Origin: Nitrosopumilales archaeon
Lineage (GTDB): Archaea; Thermoproteota; Nitrososphaeria; Nitrososphaerales; Nitrosopumilaceae
Length of the DNA stretch: 38,520 nucleotides
Assembly: GCA_900299125.1 (NCBI GenBank)
Contig: OMIR01000094.1
Span: 1-38,520 of the forward strand
Direction of reading: 5' to 3'
Positions 1 to 7,736 of the stretch are shown here, one piece after another; within the stretch, counting starts at the first letter, position 1; every line of letters begins with the position of its first letter. The translations under genes were made by a program, and so were the position numbers. Below the pieces are notes generated by a model, which saw only the letters and a program-made list of their open reading frames with translations, was not told where the DNA came from and searched no databases.

Positions 1-1
1 C

Positions 2-1432
2 AAAGGGGCACATGCACCAAATGTAATGATCGAAAAATGTTCTTGTCCTAATAACTGCGGTTTATGCTCAAATCACTTGTCTCACAGCGGTCTTGCAAAC
101 ATGATCGTAACAAACAGATGTGACTTGACATGCTGGTATTGCTTTTTCTATGTAAAGAAAGGACTCGAAGGTGCATACATGTACGAACCATCACATGACC
201 AAGTTCGTGCAATGATGAAGACACTAAAAGCAGAGCGACCAATTCCAGGCAACTCTATCCAAATTACTGGCGGAGAGCCAATGCTCCGAGACGATATCAC
301 TGATCTTATCAAAATAATGAAGCAAGAAGGCGTTGACCATGTCCAGATGAACACAAACGGCATCAGACATGCACTAGACCCAGAAGCAGCACGAGAAGTA
401 AGACTGGCAGGATGCAACAATCTATACCTAAGCTTTGATGGCGTCACCGCAAGAACAAATCCAAAGAACCACTGGGAAATTCCTTATGCACTGGATAGCT
501 GCAGAAAAACAGGTACAACAGTAGTTTTTGTTCCAACAGTAATCAAATCAATTAACGACCATGAATTAGGTGGCATTATTCGATATGCACAAAAGAACAT
601 GGATGTAGTTCACGCAGTAAACTTCCAACCAGTATCACTGACTGGAAGAATGGGCAAGGCAGAACGTGAAAAATACAGAATCACAATTCCAGATTGTATC
701 CAAAGAATCGAAGAGCAAACAAACGGCGAAGTCACAGTTGATGACTGGTTCCCAGTCCCAAGTTGCATGCCATTGACCAATGTTATTGAAGCATTTTCTA
801 GCAAACCAAAATACGAGTTATCGATTCACTTTGCATGTGGTGCAGGAACCTATGTCTTTGAAGATGCAGAGACAAAGAAGTTCGTCCCACTACCAAGATT
901 TGCAGACATTCAAGGCATGCTAGAACTATTCGAAGATAAAGCAGAAGAAATTCGTTCTGGCAAAAACAAATACTTTACAATGCTAGAAGTTGTACGAAAA
1001 CTCTCTAGTTTTGTAGACAAGAAAAAGCAACCAGCAGGCCTAGACTTGGCAAAGATGTTTGGCAATATTCTAATGAAGAGATCATTTGATGCAGTTGGCT
1101 CTTGGCATGTCAAAGGATTATTCTTAGGCATGATGCACTTCCAAGATAAATACAACGAAGACCTCGAAAGACTCCAAAGATGTGATATTCACTATCTGAC
1201 TCCAGACCTTAGAATCATTCCATTCTGCGCATTCAATGTAATTCCAGAATGGTACAGAGACAGAATCCAAAAGAAATATTCTATCACTGTTGAGGAATGG
1301 GAACAAAGAGAAGGTGTTAAACTAGAAGATGGTTTGTACAGAGGCCTCATGAGAAGAGGAAAAGGCGATGAGCTTGCAGCAGGATGTGCAAAAAGCCAGA
1401 TGATGCACGAAGCATCACAAGCATTGATGTAA
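2..1432 (+). CDS. tes: Radical SAM tetraether lipid synthase (Tes/GDGT-MAS)-like, 5' end cut by window
   Basis: The reading frame is open to the left edge, and residues before the first ATG (position 26) still fit the family, so the true start lies outside the window. Numbering from that ATG, C5/C7/C11/C14 resemble the family's cysteine-rich stretch before the radical SAM core. C32-x3-C36-x2-C39 is the [4Fe-4S]/SAM motif and GGEP at 82-85 is the SAM-contacting motif. A long C-terminal part holds further cysteines. Known for the family: Tes joins the phytanyl tails of two archaeal diether lipids into membrane-spanning tetraethers. The NRC..C core and the preceding C-rich SNH segment match the MJ0619/Tes group; the substrate is inferred, and another radical SAM role of that group is possible. 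Codons look more C-ending than in the glycan genes downstream, which suits a well-expressed core gene. Confidence 0.72.
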   Translation, partial: KGAHAPNVMIEKCSCPNNCGLCSNHLSHSGLANMIVTNRCDLTCWYCFFYVKKGLEGAYMYEPSHDQVRAMMKTLKAERPIPGNSIQITGGEPMLRDDITDLIKIMKQEGVDHVQMNTNGIRHALDPEAAREVRLAGCNNLYLSFDGVTARTNPKNHWEIPYALDSCRKTGTTVVFVPTVIKSINDHELGGIIRYAQKNMDVVHAVNFQPVSLTGRMGKAEREKYRITIPDCIQRIEEQTNGEVTVDDWFPVPSCMPLTNVIEAFSSKPKYELSIHFACGAGTYVFEDAETKKFVPLPRFADIQGMLELFEDKAEEIRSGKNKYFTMLEVVRKLSSFVDKKKQPAGLDLAKMFGNILMKRSFDAVGSWHVKGLFLGMMHFQDKYNEDLERLQRCDIHYLTPDLRIIPFCAFNVIPEWYRDRIQKKYSITVEEWEQREGVKLEDGLYRGLMRRGKGDELAAGCAKSQMMHEASQALM

Positions 1433-1446
1433 ATCAATCCAAGACC

Positions 1447-1458
1447 TTTTAAAATAAT
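1447..1458 (+). promoter_or_regulatory. TATA-like box for the GT4 gene at 1477
   Basis: The A/T run TTTTAAAATAAT lies about 26 bases before the TTG start. That is the archaeal TATA-to-transcription-start distance, so the mRNA probably begins at or near the start codon. This also supports the TTG start. Confidence 0.5.
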
Positions 1459-1476
1459 ACAAACAATTTTGATTCA

Positions 1477-2418
1477 TTGAAAATTCTTTTTATTTCACCT
1501 CGATATTCTGGAGGAATCGGTGGACATGCAGCGATGCTTGCATCACAACTACAAAAATCAAAGATACAAGTTGATTTTGTGGATCCACCAAAAATCCCAA
1601 TCAAGAATCTCAAAAATCCAAGTTTTGTCATTACTAGCTCTGTCTCGAGTTTTTTCAAGGGAAGCTATGATATTGCACATGGATTCAATGTGCCTTCTGC
1701 ATTTGCAATGAAAACAGCAAGAGCAAAAAAAAGAGTTCTTTCTATTCATGGAGTGTTCAGTGATCAGGTAAACGCCCTTCATTCCAGTGCGTTAGGCGAC
1801 ACTGCTAAATCTGCAGAACAAAATGCACTCAAATGGGCAGACAAGTTAACAACTGATTCCAAAATGACACAAAAAACCTACAAGGAAAGATTAGGGGTAG
1901 ATTTTGAATATCTCCCCAGTCCAATTGATGCAGAAAAGCTAGATGGTATCTCTGATGTAGAAAAAAAGGACAAACAGATAGTATATGTTGGCAGAGACAG
2001 TTATGAAAAAGGAATTGATATTCTACGTGGAATAGAATCACAAATCAAAGGAAATGTGGTTTACTGCACAAATCTTCCCTGGGAAAAAGCAATGTCTACG
2101 CTAAAATCCTCAAGTATGTTAGTAGTTCCATCGCGAATGGAAAGTTTGCCAACTGTTGTAAAAGAAGCATTTTACCTCAAAATCCCTGTGGTTGCAACAA
2201 ATGTTGGAGGAATACCGGAACTAGTCACCAGCAAAACCGGAGTTTTGGTTCCACCAGAAGATCCTCAAACACTGCTGTCTGAAATCAATTCTATACTAGA
2301 AGACAAGGAAAGGGCAAAAAAGCTAACACATGAAGCATTTGATTTTGTAAACAAAAATATGACTTGGAATTTCTGGCTTCCAAAATATGTTGAATTTTAC
2401 AAAAAACTCCTGGAATGA
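1477..2418 (+). CDS. Glycosyltransferase family 4 (GT-B), short form
   Basis: Cytoplasmic retaining glycosyltransferase that probably adds one sugar to a lipid-linked glycan; donor and acceptor are unknown. Visible: an N-terminal Rossmann strand followed by a glycine-rich SGGIGG loop (residues 11-16), a VGRDSYEKG motif (171-179) opening the donor domain, and the E-x7-E motif at E222/E230 followed by a VATNVGGIPEL stretch typical of GT4. At 313 aa it is shorter than the usual 350-400 aa, because the N-terminal domain is compact. The start is TTG, supported by a TATA-like box 26 bases upstream. It ends one base before the 3' end of the convergent epimerase gene. Confidence 0.85.
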   Translation: MKILFISPRYSGGIGGHAAMLASQLQKSKIQVDFVDPPKIPIKNLKNPSFVITSSVSSFFKGSYDIAHGFNVPSAFAMKTARAKKRVLSIHGVFSDQVNALHSSALGDTAKSAEQNALKWADKLTTDSKMTQKTYKERLGVDFEYLPSPIDAEKLDGISDVEKKDKQIVYVGRDSYEKGIDILRGIESQIKGNVVYCTNLPWEKAMSTLKSSSMLVVPSRMESLPTVVKEAFYLKIPVVATNVGGIPELVTSKTGVLVPPEDPQTLLSEINSILEDKERAKKLTHEAFDFVNKNMTWNFWLPKYVEFYKKLLE

Positions 2419-2419
2419 T

Positions 2420-3322
2420 TCACAAGGGGAAAAATATCTTTAGGCCCTCGTCCAGCTTGGTTTGATATTCCCATGACAAGAGTCTTTTTGTCATATTTGT
2501 ATCTGCTTGACTGATAAATACATCTCCAGCAAGAGGCTTTTCGTGTTTTGGTTCTAGATTTAATCCTGAAAGGGCAATCATCTGATCTGCTAGCTGCCTA
2601 ATGGATGTGGTAAGACCGGTTCCAACATTGAAAAAACCACGTTTGATATTGCTTTTCATTGCAGCAATGTTTGCTCTTGCAATGTCTTCTACAAAGATAA
2701 AGTCCCTTTTTTGTTGCCCATCACCAAAAATTATGGGCCGCTTTTTCTCTTTTAGATTGTTGATGAATTTGGTAATTACACCTGCATAAGAACCAGTTTG
2801 GCCTATCCCATAGATGTTAAAGTATCTAAGACCAATTATTGAAGTGCCATCTTTGGTGTAATTTTCAGCTAAAAACTCGTCCTCCAGCTTTGTATTGCCG
2901 TATGGATTGATTGGGGCACGCTCGCTGTCTTCTGTTATGGGGGTTCCTTCTGGATTGCCATAGACACTTGAGCTGCTAGCATAAACTACTTTGATTCCAA
3001 ACTCCTTTGCGATTTTGAATACATTTTCAGTGCCTCGTACATTTACATCTACGTATTCTTCTTGTTTTGTAAATGATTCCTGTACATCTGTAAGTGCTGC
3101 CTCATGAAATACTCCATCTGAATTTTTTATTATGTTTCTCATAGAATCAAAATCTCTAATGTCCATTTTTTGAAATTCAATATCTTTGGAAACTTGTGAT
3201 ATATTTTCGAGCTTGCCCCTGTACAGACTATCTAATACTGTAACATTGTGATTTTCTTTGACGAGCATTTTTACCAAATAGCTTCCAACAAAACCTGCTC
3301 CACCAGTTACTACAAATCTCAC
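2420..3322 (-). CDS. NAD-dependent epimerase/dehydratase (UDP-glucose 4-epimerase-like)
   Basis: Extended short-chain dehydrogenase (SDR) acting on a nucleotide sugar. The N-terminal TGGAGFVGS (6-14) is the NAD-binding GxxGxxG. SSSSVYG (117-122) gives the catalytic Ser/Thr, and Y141-x3-K145 is the catalytic pair. The 300 aa length and the DSLYRGK segment after the second strand fit GalE-type 4-epimerases. The exact sugar (Glc/Gal, GlcNAc/GalNAc) cannot be told. The start is GTG with a TATA-like box 27 bases upstream. It converges on the GT4 gene with one base between stops, and its promoter is back to back with that of the uronate dehydrogenase. Confidence 0.82.
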   Translation of the reverse strand: MRFVVTGGAGFVGSYLVKMLVKENHNVTVLDSLYRGKLENISQVSKDIEFQKMDIRDFDSMRNIIKNSDGVFHEAALTDVQESFTKQEEYVDVNVRGTENVFKIAKEFGIKVVYASSSSVYGNPEGTPITEDSERAPINPYGNTKLEDEFLAENYTKDGTSIIGLRYFNIYGIGQTGSYAGVITKFINNLKEKKRPIIFGDGQQKRDFIFVEDIARANIAAMKSNIKRGFFNVGTGLTTSIRQLADQMIALSGLNLEPKHEKPLAGDVFISQADTNMTKRLLSWEYQTKLDEGLKIFFPL

Positions 3323-3345
3323 AAAACGTGATGATGTCGGGACAT

Positions 3346-3353
3346 CTTTAAGT
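3346..3353 (-). promoter_or_regulatory. TATA-like box for the epimerase at 3322
   Basis: Minus-strand ACTTAAAG is centred 27 bases before the GTG start, so the transcript is predicted to be leaderless. The 93-base divergent spacer 3323-3415 must hold this promoter and the one for the gene at 3416. Confidence 0.5.
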
Positions 3354-3415
3354 CTTGAGCAAAATCAGACAAAACTAAATAAAGAATTGATATTGAACAT
3401 GACCTGAAGCATGTT

Positions 3416-4801
3416 ATGACTAAAAGTACCAAAATTATGGACATGAGTACAGCTGAAGTCGTACAATCTATTCAATCTGGAGAGTTAAGGATATGTGTAA
3501 TTGGTATAGGACGTATTGGACTACCAACAGCGCTATCCTTCGCAAATTCGGGGTTACCAACAACAGGCGTTGATATCAACGCACAACTAGTCTCAATGAT
3601 TAACTCTGGAGTTTTCCCACTAAAAGATGAACCTGGTTATGATGTCATATTTGAGAATGTAATAAGAGATAAGAAATTTACTGCAACAACAAAGATCGAG
3701 GATGCAGTTCCTGTATCTGATGTGATACTCTTATCACTGCCAACCCCAATGGATGATAACAAAGTTCCAAATTATTCTGCTCTGAAATCTGTTGGAAAAC
3801 AACTTCATGATCTGCTGTCCCCTGGCTCGCTTGTAATTATAGAAAGTACGGTAGAACCTGGATTTGTCGAGGATGAGATGACTCCAATCATAGAAGGTGA
3901 CAAAAGCAGGTTAATTGCTGGAAAGAATTTTGGTATAGGTGTGTGCCCTGAGACTGCCAATCCGGGCCAAATCATGAATGATTTTGAAAGACTTCCAAGA
4001 CTTGTTGGAGCAATAGATGATAAAATTGCAAATATAATCACTAGAATCTACAAACATGTTTTTACCGTTGATCTAATCCCGATGCCTGACTGTAAGACTG
4101 CTAATGCAGTAAAACTGACCACAAACGTATTTCGCGATATCAACATTGCATTTGTTAATGAGTTAGCTGTACTATTTGAAAAAATAGGAATTGATATAAT
4201 GAAAGTATTAGAAGCAGCAAAAACCAAATATAATTTTCAAGTACATTATCCAGGTGCAGGTGTTGGCGGACCATGCCTTCCAGTAAATTCATATCAAATG
4301 TTAAATCTTGCAAAAAGAGTAAATGCAAATTCGTTAAAAATTGTAAAAACAAGTAGAGAAGTTAACGAGTCAATGCCAGAACATGTAATTGATATTCTAA
4401 AAAATGCATTTGACGAAGCAGGAAAAAATATAAAAAATTCTCATGTCTTGATCTTGGGCGTATCGTACAAACCTGATGTAAAAGATATCCAGCTTACTCC
4501 AGCTGAACAAGTTATTGACAAATTAAAAGAATTACAAGCTAATGTGAGAATATATGATCCACATTTCAAATCCTCTGAAGTATTTGGAATAAAAACAGAA
4601 CACAATCTAGTTGATGTTCTAAAAGATGTTGATGCTGTTATACTCGTAACGGCACACAAAGAGTTTCATGATCTAGAACCAACATTCCTTGTTACAAAAA
4701 TGAAGACCCCAATAGTAGTTGATTCTAGGGGAATAATAGATCAACATGCAGCAAAGAAAGCAGGCTTGATTTATAGAGGATTAGGCCGTGGCAAAGTCTA
4801 A
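3416..4801 (+). CDS. Nucleotide-sugar 6-dehydrogenase (UDP-ManNAcA dehydrogenase/WecC type)
   Basis: Oxidises C6 of a UDP-sugar to the carboxylate with two NAD+, giving a UDP-hexuronate. Visible: NAD-binding GIGRIGLPTA (30-39), a middle domain, and the catalytic-cysteine motif GVGGPC with C287. The residues after the Cys are LPVNS rather than the common IPVDP. The C-terminal domain contains GVSYKPDVKD. The GGPCLP form points to the WecC/WbpA branch that acts on UDP-N-acetylhexosamines rather than to UDP-glucose dehydrogenase; a second, UGD-type enzyme sits at 19054-20370. The C-terminus overlaps the amidotransferase gene by 14 bases, so the two are probably translated together. Confidence 0.85.
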   Translation: MTKSTKIMDMSTAEVVQSIQSGELRICVIGIGRIGLPTALSFANSGLPTTGVDINAQLVSMINSGVFPLKDEPGYDVIFENVIRDKKFTATTKIEDAVPVSDVILLSLPTPMDDNKVPNYSALKSVGKQLHDLLSPGSLVIIESTVEPGFVEDEMTPIIEGDKSRLIAGKNFGIGVCPETANPGQIMNDFERLPRLVGAIDDKIANIITRIYKHVFTVDLIPMPDCKTANAVKLTTNVFRDINIAFVNELAVLFEKIGIDIMKVLEAAKTKYNFQVHYPGAGVGGPCLPVNSYQMLNLAKRVNANSLKIVKTSREVNESMPEHVIDILKNAFDEAGKNIKNSHVLILGVSYKPDVKDIQLTPAEQVIDKLKELQANVRIYDPHFKSSEVFGIKTEHNLVDVLKDVDAVILVTAHKEFHDLEPTFLVTKMKTPIVVDSRGIIDQHAAKKAGLIYRGLGRGKV

Positions 4802-6014
4802 AACCACTCTAGTCCCAAAATCTATCAAAAGCATACTCACTTTTAGGTATGATTACACACAAAAACCAATTCTCCCCAAACTTACATGGAGGGATTTTAC
4901 AGAAAAACAAGTTACTGATCCTGAAAACCATGTTGAAAAAATTATTGTTGATTCGATTAAAAAAAATCTTGGAAATTTAAAATCATCAAATGTTTGTATT
5001 GCTCTGAGTGGTGGTATAGATTCCACATTAACACTTTGTTTACTCAGAAAATCGTTTGCGGATATTAAAATCAATGCTCTATCAGTAAAATTTGCTAACA
5101 GTGTTGATGAATCAACTGATGCACGTATCATAGCGGATAAGTTTAGTGCCAATCATCAAATCATGTACATAGAAAATTACTTCAGGGAGCTACCAAAGGC
5201 AATCAGTGTAACAAAACTACCTTTTTGGGATCTACACTGGTATCATGTGGCAAAAAAAGCAAAAACACTTTCTAATGTCATTGTATCCGGTGATGGCGGC
5301 GATGAGTTATTTGGTGGATACACTTTTAGATATAAAAAATTCTTATCCTTAATTAATCCGAATTCTCCATACAAGGAAAAAATCCAAGTATATCTTCAAT
5401 GTCACGAAAGAGACTGGGTTCCTGATCAAACTGAAGTATTTGGCAAAAAGATTCGTTTTTCATGGGATGAAATGTATGGGTATCTAAAACCATATTTTGA
5501 TAATCCATTACCTCCACTAGCACAAGTTTTTCTTGCCGATTTTAATGGTAAATTACTGTATAATTGGCTACCACTCTATTCACAAATACATAAACATTTT
5601 GCAATAAAATCACTCACACCAATTTTATCCAAAAAAATGATCTCATATGCGACACATATTCCGCATGAACTAAAATATGATGATCAAAAACAACTAGGAA
5701 AACTCTTACTCAGAAATATTCTAGATAAGTACATAAAAAATAAACTCTTATTCAAAAACAAACAGGGATTCTCGGTAGATACAAAAAATTTCTTCAATTC
5801 TTATGGATACGATCTCTGCAAGTATTATTTGTCTAATGCAAGAACAACAAAAGCTGGTTTGATAAATAATGATTGGATAAAAAAACACTTGAGAAAAGTT
5901 GACGATGCTGCTGACATCAAATATGTAAACAAATTCCTTGGATTACTTGCACTTGAAATCTGGTTTAGATTATTTGTTACAAAAGAAATGAAGCCAAATA
6001 CCGTTTTATCATAG
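4788..6014 (+). CDS. Asparagine-synthase-like amidotransferase lacking the glutaminase domain
   Basis: Resembles the C-terminal synthetase half of AsnB. The ATP-pyrophosphatase PP-loop SGGIDS is at 74-79, SGDGGDELFGGY at 167-178, and a late KNKQGFSVD motif contacts the substrate. The N-terminal class II glutaminase domain with its Cys2 nucleophile is absent: the protein starts MAKSK and only about 70 residues precede the PP-loop. Such proteins (WbpS is an example) are thought to amidate the carboxylate of uronic acids in surface polysaccharides by adenylation. The 14-base overlap with the uronate dehydrogenase supports that role (inference). The nitrogen source would be free ammonia or an unseen partner. 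GTG start. Housekeeping asparagine synthesis is the alternative but is less likely here. Confidence 0.75.
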   Translation: MAKSKTTLVPKSIKSILTFRYDYTQKPILPKLTWRDFTEKQVTDPENHVEKIIVDSIKKNLGNLKSSNVCIALSGGIDSTLTLCLLRKSFADIKINALSVKFANSVDESTDARIIADKFSANHQIMYIENYFRELPKAISVTKLPFWDLHWYHVAKKAKTLSNVIVSGDGGDELFGGYTFRYKKFLSLINPNSPYKEKIQVYLQCHERDWVPDQTEVFGKKIRFSWDEMYGYLKPYFDNPLPPLAQVFLADFNGKLLYNWLPLYSQIHKHFAIKSLTPILSKKMISYATHIPHELKYDDQKQLGKLLLRNILDKYIKNKLLFKNKQGFSVDTKNFFNSYGYDLCKYYLSNARTTKAGLINNDWIKKHLRKVDDAADIKYVNKFLGLLALEIWFRLFVTKEMKPNTVLS

Positions 6015-6044
6015 TAATTATTTCTTAGGATTCATTTCATAATA

Positions 6045-7097
6045 TCATTTGACTGTTTTTAATACTGAAACTAAATTCTTGGCTATTTTATTCCAACTGA
6101 AATTATCCTCAACGAATTGTTTTCCAACATCACCCATCAACTTTGCTTTTTTGCTATCGTTTAACAAGATTGATAATTTCTCAATTAGATCACCTTGATT
6201 GCCTTTTTCTACTAGAAAACCGGTTTCATGGTCTTTCATTAACTCTGGTATCCCTCCCACGTTTGTGGCAATAACCGGTTTTTTCATTAGTTGTGCTTCA
6301 AGTAATGTTAATGGTGACATATCTATCCCGCTTATTAGCGCATAAACATCAATTTCTGACAGATATTCTCTTATTTTATCTGGATATTGCATACTTCCTA
6401 ACCACTTGAAATTATCATGTTTACTCAATAATGGCAAAACATCTTTTCTATATGGCCCATCTCCGACCCAGTAAAATGTAACATTGGGAAATGCCTCCAG
6501 TATATCTTTTAGAATCAACATCTCTTGTGTTTTTCCCCAAATCATAGAGCTTTGTAGTAAACCCACACATGGATGTTTTAACTCCATACCGTCAACATGA
6601 TACCATCTTTTAGGATCTATGCCTTGATGAAAAGTTGTTATAGGTTTTTCTGGATAGCGTGTTTTTACAATTTTACTCAAATAATCACAAATAGGCAAAA
6701 TATGCGTGCTATTTGTAAAACATTTTTCTGCGATCCTGTTTTTCCACCATAACACATTTCTTTTTATGAGATCTTTGTATAATGTCTCTCTTGCCCATTT
6801 TACCTCTGACCAATAATCTCCTCTTAGGTGAACAAGTAAAGGAAGATTAGCTTTGACTGCAGCTAAACCAAAACGTACCTGTCTATCTACAAACACTGCA
6901 TCAGGCCTGAATTCTTCTACTAGTTCATTGAATTTCTTGAGTGTCTGAAACCAATCTTTGATATTTCTACTCGGAAATCCATTTACAACTTCTACATCGT
7001 GAACCAGTTTGTATTCTATATTGAATTCTGTGAGTGCGTCACCAAGTTCTTTTAGATGAAAAAACTTGGAGCTTGCCCCACCAATAAGCAATCTCAA
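6045..7097 (-). CDS. Glycosyltransferase family 4
   Basis: GT-B glycosyltransferase. Visible: an N-terminal MRLLIGGASSK strand and loop, a central segment with VGDGPYRKDV (donor-domain strand), and near residues 259-267 a D-x7-E version of the E-x7-E motif (GIDMSPLTLLEAQ), followed by VIATNVGGIPEL. The first acidic residue is Asp rather than Glu. The frame is open to a TTG at 7115, but the next TTG (7097) fits better: the TATA-like box at 7124-7132 is only about 13 bases from 7115 but about 31 from 7097, and the protein then starts on the first beta strand. It is convergent with the amidotransferase gene (30 bases apart). Confidence 0.82.
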   Translation of the reverse strand: MRLLIGGASSKFFHLKELGDALTEFNIEYKLVHDVEVVNGFPSRNIKDWFQTLKKFNELVEEFRPDAVFVDRQVRFGLAAVKANLPLLVHLRGDYWSEVKWARETLYKDLIKRNVLWWKNRIAEKCFTNSTHILPICDYLSKIVKTRYPEKPITTFHQGIDPKRWYHVDGMELKHPCVGLLQSSMIWGKTQEMLILKDILEAFPNVTFYWVGDGPYRKDVLPLLSKHDNFKWLGSMQYPDKIREYLSEIDVYALISGIDMSPLTLLEAQLMKKPVIATNVGGIPELMKDHETGFLVEKGNQGDLIEKLSILLNDSKKAKLMGDVGKQFVEDNFSWNKIAKNLVSVLKTVK

Positions 7098-7123
7098 TCT
7101 TACTGATAAAATCAAATCAAACT

Positions 7124-7132
7124 TGTATAAAC
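7124..7132 (-). promoter_or_regulatory. TATA-like box for the GT4 at 7097
   Basis: Minus-strand GTTTATACA. Its spacing favours the TTG at 7097 over the one at 7115 as the real start codon. Confidence 0.45.
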
Positions 7133-7194
7133 TTATGAGAAAATGCAGACACCATCAGCATGCGGTAATTCAACTAATGACATTGGTTATGATT

Positions 7195-7202
7195 GATATA
7201 TC
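7195..7202 (+). promoter_or_regulatory. TATA-like box for the membrane protein at 7222
   Basis: GATATATC is centred about 24 bases before the ATG at 7222, consistent with a leaderless transcript. Confidence 0.35.
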
Positions 7203-7221
7203 TCTGCAGTGTAGAAAATGA

Positions 7222-7713
7222 ATGAATGTAAAGAAATTATCATTTCGTGCTTGGTATTATTTCAGACAAGGCTGGAGCACTTATTTTGCTTTCATATTTG
7301 CAGCTATAAACACTTTAGTCACAACCTATTATCTTGCAATAAAAAATATACCTTATCTGACCCAGATATTTCCTACATTCTCTGTATATGTTGGTGTAGT
7401 TGTAAGTACTGGGATCCCAATTCTTGTAGCTATAGGTTATGTCCACTTTAAAAAAAGTGCTGCGTTTTCTTCTGAACAAGATGTAAATGCCGAATCTAAC
7501 CCATATCTTTTCAAACTACCGCCTGGTTACAACGTGGAAGTTATTTTTCCGATGTATCTAGTTCTCACTAAATATTTGATGAAATGGTCAAGAGATGAAA
7601 AATTAACAAATGAAGAAATCAATGAGATATATGAATTGCAGAAAAAAATTAATCTATTAATTGATGGTGGTTATGTTGGAAACCATCCCAGACAATCTAA
7701 ATTATCTAAATAA
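7222..7713 (+). CDS. Hypothetical small membrane protein with two TM helices
   Basis: I do not recognise a family. The 163-residue protein has a basic, aromatic N-terminus (residues 1-18), a hydrophobic helix at about 19-40, and a second at about 50-72 (VYVGVVVSTGIPILVAIGY). A soluble C-terminal half of about 90 residues follows, with an acidic, helical segment (DEKLTNEEINEIYELQKK). The N-terminal positives suggest both ends lie in the cytoplasm. It sits alone between two minus-strand glycosyltransferase genes and has its own TATA-like box. A role in anchoring or organising the glycan machinery is possible but nothing in the sequence shows it. The overlapping frame from 7218 is rejected. Confidence 0.6.
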   Translation: MNVKKLSFRAWYYFRQGWSTYFAFIFAAINTLVTTYYLAIKNIPYLTQIFPTFSVYVGVVVSTGIPILVAIGYVHFKKSAAFSSEQDVNAESNPYLFKLPPGYNVEVIFPMYLVLTKYLMKWSRDEKLTNEEINEIYELQKKINLLIDGGYVGNHPRQSKLSK

Positions 7714-7736
7714 AATGATAAATTAGATTTACGAAA

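Noticed and set aside
910-1306. Minus-strand and shifted-frame open stretches inside the radical SAM gene
   Set aside because: They are shadows of a strongly motif-supported gene and have no recognisable protein features.
4788-6014. Housekeeping asparagine synthetase
   Set aside because: The glutaminase domain is missing and the gene overlaps a uronate dehydrogenase in a glycan locus, so amidation of a sugar carboxylate is more likely, though not proven.
7218-7451. Open frame of 77 codons overlapping the start of the membrane-protein gene
   Set aside because: It is rich in Cys and Tyr with no hydrophobic pattern or family resemblance. The frame from 7222 gives a coherent two-helix protein and continues 260 bases further.
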